From contig JAGWXK010000006.1 in assembly GCA_018969905.1 (NCBI GenBank), positions 1 through 49,443 on the forward strand: a DNA stretch of 49,443 bases. The letters are read 5' to 3'. Under the pieces are notes generated by a model, which searched no databases, was not told where the DNA came from, and was given only the letters and a program-made list of their open reading frames with translations. Of the stretch, positions 23,859-30,348 are shown in pieces (positions within the stretch are counted from its first letter, which is position 1; every line of letters begins with the position of its first letter). The position numbers and the translations under genes were made by a program. This stretch comes from Bdellovibrionales bacterium. Its GTDB lineage: Bacteria > Bdellovibrionota > UBA1018 > CAIMNF01.

Positions 23859-24426
23859 AACCATTGCAACGTCCAAGGAATCAGACAAACCCCTTTGCTT
23901 TCGGATCTGGCACTGGGTGAACGGAAGCGTCCTTCTGCTTTCGATTCTGACCGTCGTACTCCGAAAGACCTTTTTGAATTCAAAGAAAATTGCTGCGACT
24001 CTTCAAGGTGAACTCGGAACGGCCGGAATCACGGTCAGTGAGGATCAGGCTCGAACTGCAGGTCGTGCGATCCGGGATGGCATGTGGGAGTGGCATTATC
24101 GTCTGGGATTTGTGCTCGCAGGGCTTCTTTTGATCCGGATTTTGTTCGTGAAGCGAAAGTTGCCGCGGCCAAAAGGTCTTAAGAACAGCATCCATGCCGC
24201 CTTTTTCGCGGCCATTGCCTTCATGGCGGTGACGGGTTTGGTGATGTATTTCTCAAGCTCCCTTGGAATCTCTGAAGAAGTGGTCGATGAGATTGTCGAG
24301 ATTCATGAGCTTGGGCAGTGGTTCTTTTTCGCGTTTGTTCCGCTTCATATTTTAGGCGTGATTCGCGCTGAGACCACGAATGAACCTGGAATCACATCAA
24401 GCATGATCCACGGCAAGGATTCTTAA
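23851..24426 (+). CDS. Cytochrome b561-type membrane protein
   Basis: About 192 aa with four membrane helices. Haem-ligand histidines are apparent in RIWHWVNGS (helix 1), WEWHYRLGF (helix 2) and VEIHELGQWFFFAFVPLHILGV (helices 3-4), the pattern of b-type diheme cytochromes associated with hydrogenases and dehydrogenases. GTG at 23851 is preferred over TTG at 23845 because AAGGAG lies seven bases before it. It is the third gene in the HEARH-protein operon. Its electron partner is not visible here, and no c-type CxxCH motif occurs next to it. Confidence 0.8.
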   Translation: MSETIATSKESDKPLCFRIWHWVNGSVLLLSILTVVLRKTFLNSKKIAATLQGELGTAGITVSEDQARTAGRAIRDGMWEWHYRLGFVLAGLLLIRILFVKRKLPRPKGLKNSIHAAFFAAIAFMAVTGLVMYFSSSLGISEEVVDEIVEIHELGQWFFFAFVPLHILGVIRAETTNEPGITSSMIHGKDS

Positions 24427-24462
24427 CGCCGCGATTGCCCTGATCATCCGAGGCTAGATGCA

Positions 24463-24834
24463 ATGAGTGAAAAGAACACCCGCCTTGTGTATTCGTCCGA
24501 TCCAGAGCTCAATCGCAAGTGTCCGCGATGCAAAGAGGTTGTGTCCGAATGCACGTGCGTGCCCGAGGTGGATCCGAAATCCGTAAAGTACATTGCGGTT
24601 CTTCGAATCGAAAAGCAGGGCAGGGGCGGGAAAACGGTGACGGTGATCGATCGTCTGCCGAAAAATGAGATCTTTCTAAAAGAACTCTGCACCAAGCTCA
24701 AGAAGCAGTGCGGAGCGGGGGGCACCTATCTTACTTCCGGCAAGGACGGCGTGATCGAGATTCAGGGGGATCGCATCGAGCAGGTGCGGGCAATTCTTCA
24801 AAAAGAGTCCATTCCGGTCAAGGGCGGTCGTTAG
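24463..24834 (+). CDS. SUI1/eIF1-like translation factor (YciH family)
   Basis: A 123-aa protein. It has a short N-terminal cysteine motif (CPRCKEVVSECTC near residues 19-32) that could bind zinc, then the SUI1 beta-alpha-beta core with RGGKTVTVIDRLP, KKQCGAGGTYL and IEIQGDRIEQVRAIL. Bacterial SUI1 proteins influence translation-start fidelity; the physiological role in bacteria is poorly known. It is followed after three bases by the KirBac gene. Confidence 0.9.
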   Translation: MSEKNTRLVYSSDPELNRKCPRCKEVVSECTCVPEVDPKSVKYIAVLRIEKQGRGGKTVTVIDRLPKNEIFLKELCTKLKKQCGAGGTYLTSGKDGVIEIQGDRIEQVRAILQKESIPVKGGR

Positions 24835-24840
24835 GATATG

Positions 24841-25722
24841 ATGGAACGATTTCGAATGATCAGGAAGGACGGGAAACTCAACGTTGAAAGCAGCTCGCGG
24901 GGAGTGCGTTTCAGTGATCTCTATCATGACCTGATCGCGCTGAGCTGGCCAAGATTCACGATCTGGTTTGGAATGGTGTTCTTTGCGATCAATTGCATTT
25001 TTGGTTTCATCTATTTCAACATTCCGGCCGAGCAGTTTGATGGACTCAGGCATCCTTCCGGCTGGGATCGGTTTCTGGACAGTTTTTTCTTCAGCGTTCA
25101 AACCTTGGGAACCATCGGGTATGGCCATGTTTCGCCCACCGGCACCTTGGCGAACTTTGTAGTAACCCTCGAGTGTTATACGGGGTTGTTCGTGGTCGCC
25201 TTGATGACCGGTCTCATCTTCTCGCGGTTTTCAAAGCCCCATGTAAAGGTGGTGTTCAGTCAGAATGCGGTGATCAAGAAGTTCGGGGATTTGCCGTGCC
25301 TGATGTTTCGGATAGCAAACGAGCGGCAAAATCATATTACAGATGCATCGGTGAAGGTGCATTTGGTGATGGATGATCCGGATACCGGCTATCGTGAATT
25401 TTTGGAGTTGGTTCTTGAGCGCTCCGAGTCTCCGTTGTTTGCGCTCTCTTGGACGATTGCGCATGATCTTGATTCTCATAGTCCCATTGCGCGGCTTGGA
25501 CTTTCTGAGCTGAAGAATCGCTCGGCCGAACTCATTGTTTCGTTTCGGGGAGTGGATGCGAATCTCTCGCAGGAAATTCGAGCGAAATCATCCTACACGG
25601 TGGATGAGATTCTGCCGGATCATGATTTCGTGGACGTGATTGAGCGTACGGCAAGTGGCGCTGCACGGCTAAAAATGGAGGATTTCCACCGGGTGCGGCC
25701 GGTTTCGGCGCCTTCAACCTAA
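24841..25722 (+). CDS. Inward-rectifier potassium channel, KirBac type
   Basis: A 293-aa KirBac channel, two in-frame ATGs being possible (24838 or 24841). A slide helix (FSDLYHDLIALSWPRF) precedes TM1 (FGMVFFAINCIFGFIYF), the pore helix and selectivity filter TIGYG (92-96, counting from 24838) and TM2 (NFVVTLECYTGLFVVALMTGLIFSRF). The cytoplasmic beta-sandwich domain begins at SKPHVKVVFSQNAVI and runs to the end, as in KirBac1.1. It conducts K+ and may be gated by lipids or ligands on the cytoplasmic domain. AGGA lies just upstream of the second ATG. Confidence 0.93.
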   Translation: MERFRMIRKDGKLNVESSSRGVRFSDLYHDLIALSWPRFTIWFGMVFFAINCIFGFIYFNIPAEQFDGLRHPSGWDRFLDSFFFSVQTLGTIGYGHVSPTGTLANFVVTLECYTGLFVVALMTGLIFSRFSKPHVKVVFSQNAVIKKFGDLPCLMFRIANERQNHITDASVKVHLVMDDPDTGYREFLELVLERSESPLFALSWTIAHDLDSHSPIARLGLSELKNRSAELIVSFRGVDANLSQEIRAKSSYTVDEILPDHDFVDVIERTASGAARLKMEDFHRVRPVSAPST

Positions 25723-25770
25723 CTTCTTGGATTCATTGAAGGAAGAAGGGGTGCCTTGGATTCCAATCTG

Positions 25771-25779
25771 TGGTATACT
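25771..25779 (+). promoter_or_regulatory. Extended -10 promoter of tmRNA
   Basis: TGGTATACT is an extended -10 (TG-N-TATACT), nine bases before the first base of mature tmRNA. No good -35 box is seen at 17-bp spacing. Confidence 0.6.
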
Positions 25780-25788
25780 TGAGTTTGT

Positions 25789-26136
25789 GGGGCCGTCACG
25801 GTTTCGACGGGAGACGTGAAGTCCTTCATGCATGCCGAGGTGCGATCAGGCCTCGTTAAACAGGTCGCAAATAGTAATTGCTAACGATTACGCACTTGCC
25901 GCTTAAATAAAAGCGACACGTTTTCAGAGTCCAGGCCCTCGGGGCTTTGAAAACGACATTAGAGGGCTGGTCTAGCCGGGTTCGTTGACCCTAAGCCAAG
26001 ACAAGATCAACTCAACGGAGGATCCGGAGAGCCGGTCACAGGGCGCTTCGGGTTCAATCTAAAACTGTGGATAAGCATGTAGAGTGGGGAGATGGAGCTC
26101 TTTCGGACGTGGGTTCAATTCCCACCGGCTCCACCA
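25789..26136 (+). ncRNA. ssrA: Transfer-messenger RNA
   Basis: A 348-nt single-piece tmRNA. The 5' end GGGGCCGTCACGGTTTCGAC and the 3' end carrying T-arm GGTTCAATTCCC and CGGCTCC-A-CCA fold into the tRNA-like domain; GGGGCCG pairs with CGGCTCC. The tag reading frame after AATAGTA gives ANDYALAA then TAA (tag ORF 25880-25906, with ATT or GCT as the resume codon), the expected hydrophobic degron end LAA. tmRNA with SmpB frees stalled ribosomes. The last 20 bases recur 377 bp downstream, marking an insertion site. Confidence 0.97.
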
Positions 26137-26148
26137 AATTTAGCAGTC

Positions 26149-26266
26149 TGTATTTATAAAAAAAGTCCGGTCTTTTTTAATAACAGCCATCCTGGCTTTT
26201 CACTTCCGCTCGGCATCCATGCCTGAAGTGAATATTAAAAAAGACCGGACTTTTTTTATAGATACA
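26149..26266. repeat. 118-bp perfect-arm hairpin just after tmRNA
   Basis: A 28-bp arm (26155-26182) is exactly reverse complementary to 26233-26260, and the match extends to 34 bp (26149-26182 with 26233-26266) with one mismatch. Each arm is rich in A and T runs around a CCGG core. The 50-nt loop holds a nested TTCACTTC/GAAGTGAA stem and GGCAT/ATGCC. It starts 13 bases after tmRNA and could be a very strong terminator or the ends of a mobile element. Confidence 0.75.
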
Positions 26267-26334
26267 AAATACTGAGTTTGGAGTGCCGGTGGGAATTGAA
26301 CGGGAGATCTCCGGGCAGACTGAATGTCTGCTTT

Positions 26335-26499
26335 GCGAGCGTGATGCGAGCAAAAGGAGATCGACCTGGGGCTGAGGGAGTTCGACCGGATGGAGAACGA
26401 CGGAAGCCCACAAAAATGCCAGGAGGGCATTTTTGCACGGCGGGAGCAAACGCGACTGCCGCCCATCGGGCGGAGGCCGGGAGGGCCGACGTGAATTCC
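26335..26499 (+). repeat. Modular non-coding repeat, copy A
   Basis: Ordered blocks shared with copy B at 31749-31861: GCGAGC-5nt-GCGAGC; the hairpin CACAAAAATGCCAGGAGGGC...TTTTTGCAC (26409-26438); and GCGGAGGCCGGGAGGGCCGA followed by CGTGAATTCCCAC. The spacers between blocks differ. Here the last block runs into the duplicated tmRNA 3' end. The peptide read by the ORF track across it is a shadow. Confidence 0.6.
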
Positions 26500-26519
26500 C
26501 ACCGGCTCCACCATTTTCC

Positions 26520-26550
26520 GCCCGAGGGACACGGTCCTTCGGGCTTTTTT
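26520..26550 (+). terminator. Intrinsic terminator after the duplicated tmRNA 3' end
   Basis: GCCCGAGGGAC-ACG-GTCCTTCGGGC forms an 11-bp stem with one G-T pair, followed by six T. Its position just after the second CCA copy suggests it was the original tmRNA terminator before the insertion. Confidence 0.85.
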
Positions 26551-26776
26551 GTTTTCTCTCTATATTTCAATAAATTACCGAAAATTACGCCCAAATCCGA
26601 AACCGCCCCAAATCACCCAAAATCACGCGAAATCACCCCATGTGGGGGAATTTGTGGTGATCGGCTGTCGTTAATGGCTGCCAACTACGGCAAAGTCTAA
26701 GTATGTAGATAAGAAACCGGCTAAGTTAAATTGGCACCCATGAAAACCCGAAGCCAAAAGATCATCCTGACTGACG

Positions 26777-26989
26777 TTGCGTGAACTTGAAAAAGACGGA
26801 TTGGTCGAGCGGTTGGTTTATCCCGAGGTCCCTCCGCGCGTCGAATACCGATTGACGAAGATGGGTTACAGCCTGGGAGAAGCGGTATGCTGGATCTGGA
26901 AATGGGCCAAAAAAAACCACGAGGAAATTCATAAGGCTCGAATGAAGTTTGATCAAATGCAGAAAGTCAAATCACTACATAAAGGATAA
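26777..26989 (+). pseudogene. HxlR-family regulator, 5'-truncated duplicate
   Basis: The 70 codons encode [20 protein letters not shown] onward and are nearly identical to the C-terminal half of the intact HxlR gene at 32943-33329, differing at a few residues (for example EEIHKA for EEINRA). The recognition part of the winged helix is missing. At the junction, two bases (CA) are lost relative to the intact copy (CCTGACTGACG versus CCTGACTCAGACG). Upstream, a 14-codon ORF reads [14 protein letters not shown] before the stop. The copy is probably non-functional and marks a direct repeat of about 220 bp. Confidence 0.85.
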
Positions 26990-27035
26990 CGGAAATACCC
27001 ATTCGCCGCATTGATGACTGGATATGAGCCGATTT

Positions 27036-27856
27036 TTATTCATGGTTCGAAATCGTTCGAATACTCTCAGACGTCAGAAAAGGAATCACCCGTTTCAAAA
27101 ACACATCCGGGAGTTCAGCGAAAGGAGCATGACCACACGGAGGGTTGAAGGTCTCTGCATGCGGAATCGATCGAGCGGCGGTCGCACCGTCAAGCTTGGC
27201 TGAAATTACCGGATCCCTTTCGCCGAAAATCAAGAGCACGGGAGCTCGGATGGACTTCGCTACCTCCCGCAGATCGTTTTCTGCAAGAGCAAAGCTTCGC
27301 CAAAGGGCACGGTTGATCGCCAAACTCCCTCTCGCAGCCTGATGAGTCTTCGCTCGCATGAGCATATCGACCGTAACGCGTGTACGAACGTGGAGATACA
27401 AACGCGCAAACCAAGATGGCGGTACTGAAAATATGCTCCCCTGAAGCCTGCAAAAAAACCGAGTGAACACGCTCTGCGGAGTGAATCCCCCAGGCGAAAC
27501 CAAGACAACGCGCGCCACCCGCGCAGGATGATTCGCCGCAAGTCTTACCGCGATATTTCCCCCCCCACGGAATTTCCGATGATCGAGACATGATGCAGAT
27601 TCAACGCATCCAAGAATTCAACGAAGAGTCGATGAAAAAAGAAAACATCTACCTTCTCGGGGTCGGGCGGAGGAGCGGACTGCCCGTAGCCTGGCCAATC
27701 GAGCGCGATCACCCGGTAATGTTTTGCAAGCTCGGGGATCACCACATCAAAGTCGCGACTATCTCCCGGATTGGCGTGAAGCAGAAGAAGAGGTGCGCCT
27801 TTCCCCAATTCTCGGTAGTAAACCGATCCTCTAGTAAGCTGGATAGACTTCATCAT
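27036..27856 (-). pseudogene. Alpha/beta hydrolase, frameshifted at a poly-G tract
   Basis: Two leftward ORFs (27545-27856 and 27036-27518) read as one hydrolase. The N part has LLLLHANPGDSRDFD (oxyanion loop), DWPGYGQSAPP and the nucleophile elbow GNSVGG. The reading frame then breaks at eight G (27559-27566 on the plus strand as C8). The C part continues IAVRLAANHPARVARVVLVSPGG, then the acid FGERDPVI and the histidine GHAPF. Adding one G restores the frame (GNSVGGGNIAV). It may be a sequencing error, a decayed gene or a slippage-controlled gene. It ends a leftward gene run. Confidence 0.8.
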
Positions 27857-27889
27857 GAAAGGATCAATCCCGGCGCGAGGGGGTTCATT

Positions 27890-28492
27890 TCAACGCGAGT
27901 CCGCATCAGTTTTTTTATCGTTCATTGGTACAATGATCACGGGTACCTCGGAATGAATCGGCTCTTCCAGCTGCGCTTTATCATCAAACAAAAATGCATG
28001 AAAAGCCTTCCCGTTCCTCTCCTCTTCCAGAGTGAAAATCCCAACAACACCTGCCAGCTTTTGAAGTCTCGCATAAGTAGACTGATTCAGAGTCCCCTCA
28101 TTGAAGCTCAGCTGCCAACGACCCTGCCAAAAATCCTGGTGCTCTTCGTAACCCTGAACAGGATAGGCGCGAATCCAGGTTTGCCTCAGCCTAAGCCGTG
28201 TCACTTTCGGTTCGGCACCCCTTTTTCTCGTGATCTCAGCCACCCTCTCCTGCGTGTAGAATGCGTCCCTAGAGCCAGCATCCTTCCAAAAGTAAAGTCC
28301 ACCAAAAGTGCCATCATCGTTGATTGTGAAGTACTTCATCAAAAGCCCGGGAAGCCCCCTGTACTCTGCCGTGGCCGCCCTGATTTTATTTCGAATCAAG
28401 AATCGAGGGGCGTACCAAGGCGTCTTACTTTTCACCCACAGGGCGCAGGATTCCGCCGAGGCTTCGAAATGAATTTGCTTTGCTTTCAACAT
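27890..28492 (-). CDS. YdhR-like dimeric alpha/beta-barrel protein (probable monooxygenase)
   Basis: A 200-aa protein. Residues about 25-95 show the ABM/YdhR pattern: AEYRGLPGLLMKYFTINDDG, GGLYFWKDAGSRDAFYT, typical of small monooxygenases or isomerases acting on aromatic or polyketide-like compounds. The second half has no recognised domain (QDFWQGRWQLSFNEGTLNQ). It lies in the leftward run behind the SRPBCC gene with a 25-base gap to the preceding ORF. Confidence 0.65.
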   Translation of the reverse strand: MLKAKQIHFEASAESCALWVKSKTPWYAPRFLIRNKIRAATAEYRGLPGLLMKYFTINDDGTFGGLYFWKDAGSRDAFYTQERVAEITRKRGAEPKVTRLRLRQTWIRAYPVQGYEEHQDFWQGRWQLSFNEGTLNQSTYARLQKLAGVVGIFTLEEERNGKAFHAFLFDDKAQLEEPIHSEVPVIIVPMNDKKTDADSR

Positions 28493-28517
28493 GACTGGTC
28501 TTTCCTTTCTGAGACTG

Positions 28518-28856
28518 TCACTTCAATAGACTGGAACTGAACCCCTGGAGCTGTTCCAATATCCCGCGAAGCGCGTCGAGCTTGCTCTGATCGATATCGT
28601 GCCCTCCCGCCATGAACCTGTGCCCGGCGTCGCCGACACGGGGGCCGTCAAGCCTGAGCTTGAGCGCAACGACGCCTCCAGCATCGAGGAGTATATCACA
28701 TTCGGTGGCACACTGATCGAGCGCTTGCGTTGCGATATTCAAGACCGCGATTCCAAAGCTCTTTTCAATCGCCCTTGGTTTGGGCCAATGCGCGCACACG
28801 GGTGGATGGGGGTTTCGCCCTTCACACCCGGATTCATTTCGAGCAATTGCGAACAA
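28518..28856 (-). CDS. Hypothetical protein in the SRPBCC operon
   Basis: A 112-codon ORF with a TTG start, lying in phase between two better-supported leftward genes (gaps of 13 and 25 bases). The C-terminal part is amino-acid-like (DILLDAGGVVALKLRLDGPR, HRFMAGGHDIDQSKLDALRG), but the N-terminal third is unusual, so it may be a remnant of a longer gene. Function unknown. Confidence 0.3.
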   Translation of the reverse strand: MFAIARNESGCEGRNPHPPVCAHWPKPRAIEKSFGIAVLNIATQALDQCATECDILLDAGGVVALKLRLDGPRVGDAGHRFMAGGHDIDQSKLDALRGILEQLQGFSSSLLK

Positions 28857-28869
28857 CTCGGAGGGGGCT

Positions 28870-29304
28870 CTAGCCCTCAGCTGTGCGGGCTAAGTTCTTC
28901 ACTACAGTAGGCAAACCGCGAGCGATATTCTTTCCGAGCAGGCGCGAGAACAGAAAGGTTAGTGGACCTCTCATTGTGACTTGGTGTTCAATCACGGTCT
29001 CGCCGTCCTCAGTCCGCAAGGTGTGGACGAAATCCAAGGTCGCAAGCGGCAAAGAGGACCGATTTGAGAAAGCCACTGGAGGCTCAACCCGAGTCAAAGT
29101 GAACCGAGTCATGGGCCCGCCGCGCGGCTTGAGAACCCCCTGCGCCCCGACGACAAAAGCCCCCTCCAGACTGCTTACCTCCACTTCGTGGTCCCACTGA
29201 CTCCAGGCCTGTACATCCGTCCAGAGCTTCCAAACCTGTTCGGGTCGTGCCCGAGTCTTTGCACTTGCACGAGTCGACCACTCACTCCACTTGCTCACCG
29301 CCAT
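28870..29304 (-). CDS. SRPBCC-family protein
   Basis: A 144-aa START-like lipid or polyketide-binding fold protein. ARPEQVWKLWTDVQAWSQWD, TRFTLTRVEPPVAFSNRS and TVIEHQVTMRGPLTFLFSRLLG follow the SRPBCC beta-helix-beta order, with a hydrophobic cavity helix at the C terminus. Such proteins bind or cyclise hydrophobic molecules. It is first in a leftward run with the YdhR-like and hydrolase genes and is divergent from an NAD(P)-binding gene, across a 142-bp region holding a TetR-type operator. Confidence 0.85.
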   Translation of the reverse strand: MAVSKWSEWSTRASAKTRARPEQVWKLWTDVQAWSQWDHEVEVSSLEGAFVVGAQGVLKPRGGPMTRFTLTRVEPPVAFSNRSSLPLATLDFVHTLRTEDGETVIEHQVTMRGPLTFLFSRLLGKNIARGLPTVVKNLARTAEG

Positions 29305-29373
29305 GAATCCATCTCCTCAATACGAAATTCAAGTCATGCGCTCTCGCACCTAGAATCGAACTTCTATACTACG

Positions 29374-29392
29374 ATGTTGACGATGTAAACAT
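29374..29392. promoter_or_regulatory. Predicted TetR operator, copy 1
   Basis: ATGTTGACGATGTAAACAT matches the operator at 38656-38674 (read as ATGTTAACGATGATAACAT) at 16 of 19 positions and is itself an imperfect palindrome. It lies between divergent genes; for the leftward SRPBCC gene it overlaps a TTTACA/TATAGA promoter candidate. This suggests the TetR regulator encoded at 38687 also controls this gene pair. Confidence 0.55.
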
Positions 29393-29446
29393 TTGATGTC
29401 ACCGTAAAAATGAATCATCCAAAAAAACAAAAGGCGAAAGATCCCC

Positions 29447-30127
29447 ATGAACACTCACCACCAAGACCAACGCCCCCTCGTCGTCATCGGTGCCACCCGC
29501 GGTACAGGGCTGATCGTCGCTCAAGAACTGATCCGGAGCGGGCGTCCGCTGCGTGTTGTGGCGCGCAATCGACTTAAAGCGCGCTCCCTGCTCGGTGAAG
29601 CCATCCCCATTTTCGAAGCCGACCTCGGCGTGCCGGGTACTGCTCGCGATTCGGCCTTGGACGAAGCCCTGCGAGGCTCCGCCGGAATCCTGTTCACAGC
29701 GGCCGTTCCTCCCGGACCGGCGCGCGAGTCCACGCTTCAAGCCGTGGATTACGGCGGAGTCGTCGCCACGATCGCAGCCGCGCAACGCGTGGGCTTCACA
29801 GGCCGTTTCGTGTACCTGACCACCATGGGCGTTCACCGCCGGAATTGGCTCATTCGCATATTGGACACGGTGAAATGGAATATCCTTCACTGGCGCAAGG
29901 AAGCGGAGCGAGCCCTTTCTGCGAGCGGGCTCGACACCGTGATCGTGCGCGCCGGGATCCTTACCGACGCCTCAGGAGGCGCAACCTTGAACATCGCCCC
30001 GGGCGATCGGCCCGTGGGACTATCGACGAAAATCGCGCGCGCGGATGTGGCCAAGGTGCTCTTGGGGGCGATCGAAGATCCAACTCCGAATCGGGATGTC
30101 TCGGTGTTCGCAGATTTACAAAAGTAG
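29447..30127 (+). CDS. NAD(P)-binding protein, atypical SDR type
   Basis: A 226-aa single-domain Rossmann protein. VVIGATRGTGLIVAQELI (12-29) is the TGxxGxxG-like NAD(P)-binding turn; VVARNRLKARSLL follows the second strand; LTTMGVHRRN and KEAERALSASGLDTVIVRAG match the atypical (NmrA/SDR_a5) NAD(P)H-binding family, which lacks the YxxxK catalytic pair. It may be a sensor or reductase. It is divergent from the SRPBCC operon and probably shares its operator. Confidence 0.8.
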   Translation: MNTHHQDQRPLVVIGATRGTGLIVAQELIRSGRPLRVVARNRLKARSLLGEAIPIFEADLGVPGTARDSALDEALRGSAGILFTAAVPPGPARESTLQAVDYGGVVATIAAAQRVGFTGRFVYLTTMGVHRRNWLIRILDTVKWNILHWRKEAERALSASGLDTVIVRAGILTDASGGATLNIAPGDRPVGLSTKIARADVAKVLLGAIEDPTPNRDVSVFADLQK

Positions 30128-30291
30128 GATCTGCATGCACCGGAGACCAAAAACCAAAAACTCTAGTGGAAACTCCCTGGGGCCCTCGTTCTTGAAGAAA
30201 TTCTCCTGAACGATCTAACAAAGGACGTGACGTTGCCCCCAAAAACCGTAGCACTAGGCTCTGTGGATACCGTTACCTGATGGGCTTTTAA

Positions 30292-30329
30292 GTAACAAAT
30301 ATTGACATTTTCGTTACTTATGGTAGATT
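30292..30329 (+). promoter_or_regulatory. Promoter of the fic gene with GTAAC/GTTAC boxes
   Basis: TTGACA (30302-30307), 16 bp, TAGATT (30324-30329). AAGTAAC (30290-30296) and GTTACTT (30313-30319) form an inverted repeat flanking the -35 box. Three further GTTAC/GTAAC boxes occur nearby (30272, 30354 and 30374). This suggests a dimeric repressor, perhaps the Fic protein itself through its C-terminal winged helix. Confidence 0.6.
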
Positions 30330-30348
30330 TAAAGAGAGGTGACTGCCC

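Larger units (their letters stand above)
26117..26513 (+). mobile_element. 377-bp insertion-like segment at the tmRNA 3' end
   Basis: AATTCCCACCGGCTCCACCA at 26117-26136 (tmRNA 3' end) recurs exactly at 26494-26513, so bases 26137-26513 look like a sequence inserted at the tmRNA 3' end with a duplicated target. Inside lies a third, inverted copy of 17 bases of the T-arm (26285-26301). No integrase or transposase gene is present. The downstream copy is followed directly by an intrinsic terminator. The segment could be an integration-site relic, a satellite or a tRNA-derived repeat; the paired repeats are what I see. Confidence 0.6.

Noticed and set aside
26278-26700. 140-aa ORF over the tmRNA-associated segment
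   Set aside because: It reads through the inverted T-arm copy, repeat A, the duplicated CCA end and the terminator; its peptide shares pieces with the shadow ORF at 31715 only because both cross the same DNA repeat.
27590-28540. 316-aa rightward ORF
   Set aside because: It is antisense to the alpha/beta hydrolase, the YdhR-like gene and part of the next ORF, and its composition (many R, P, S and F) is not protein-like. Leftward frames show clear families.
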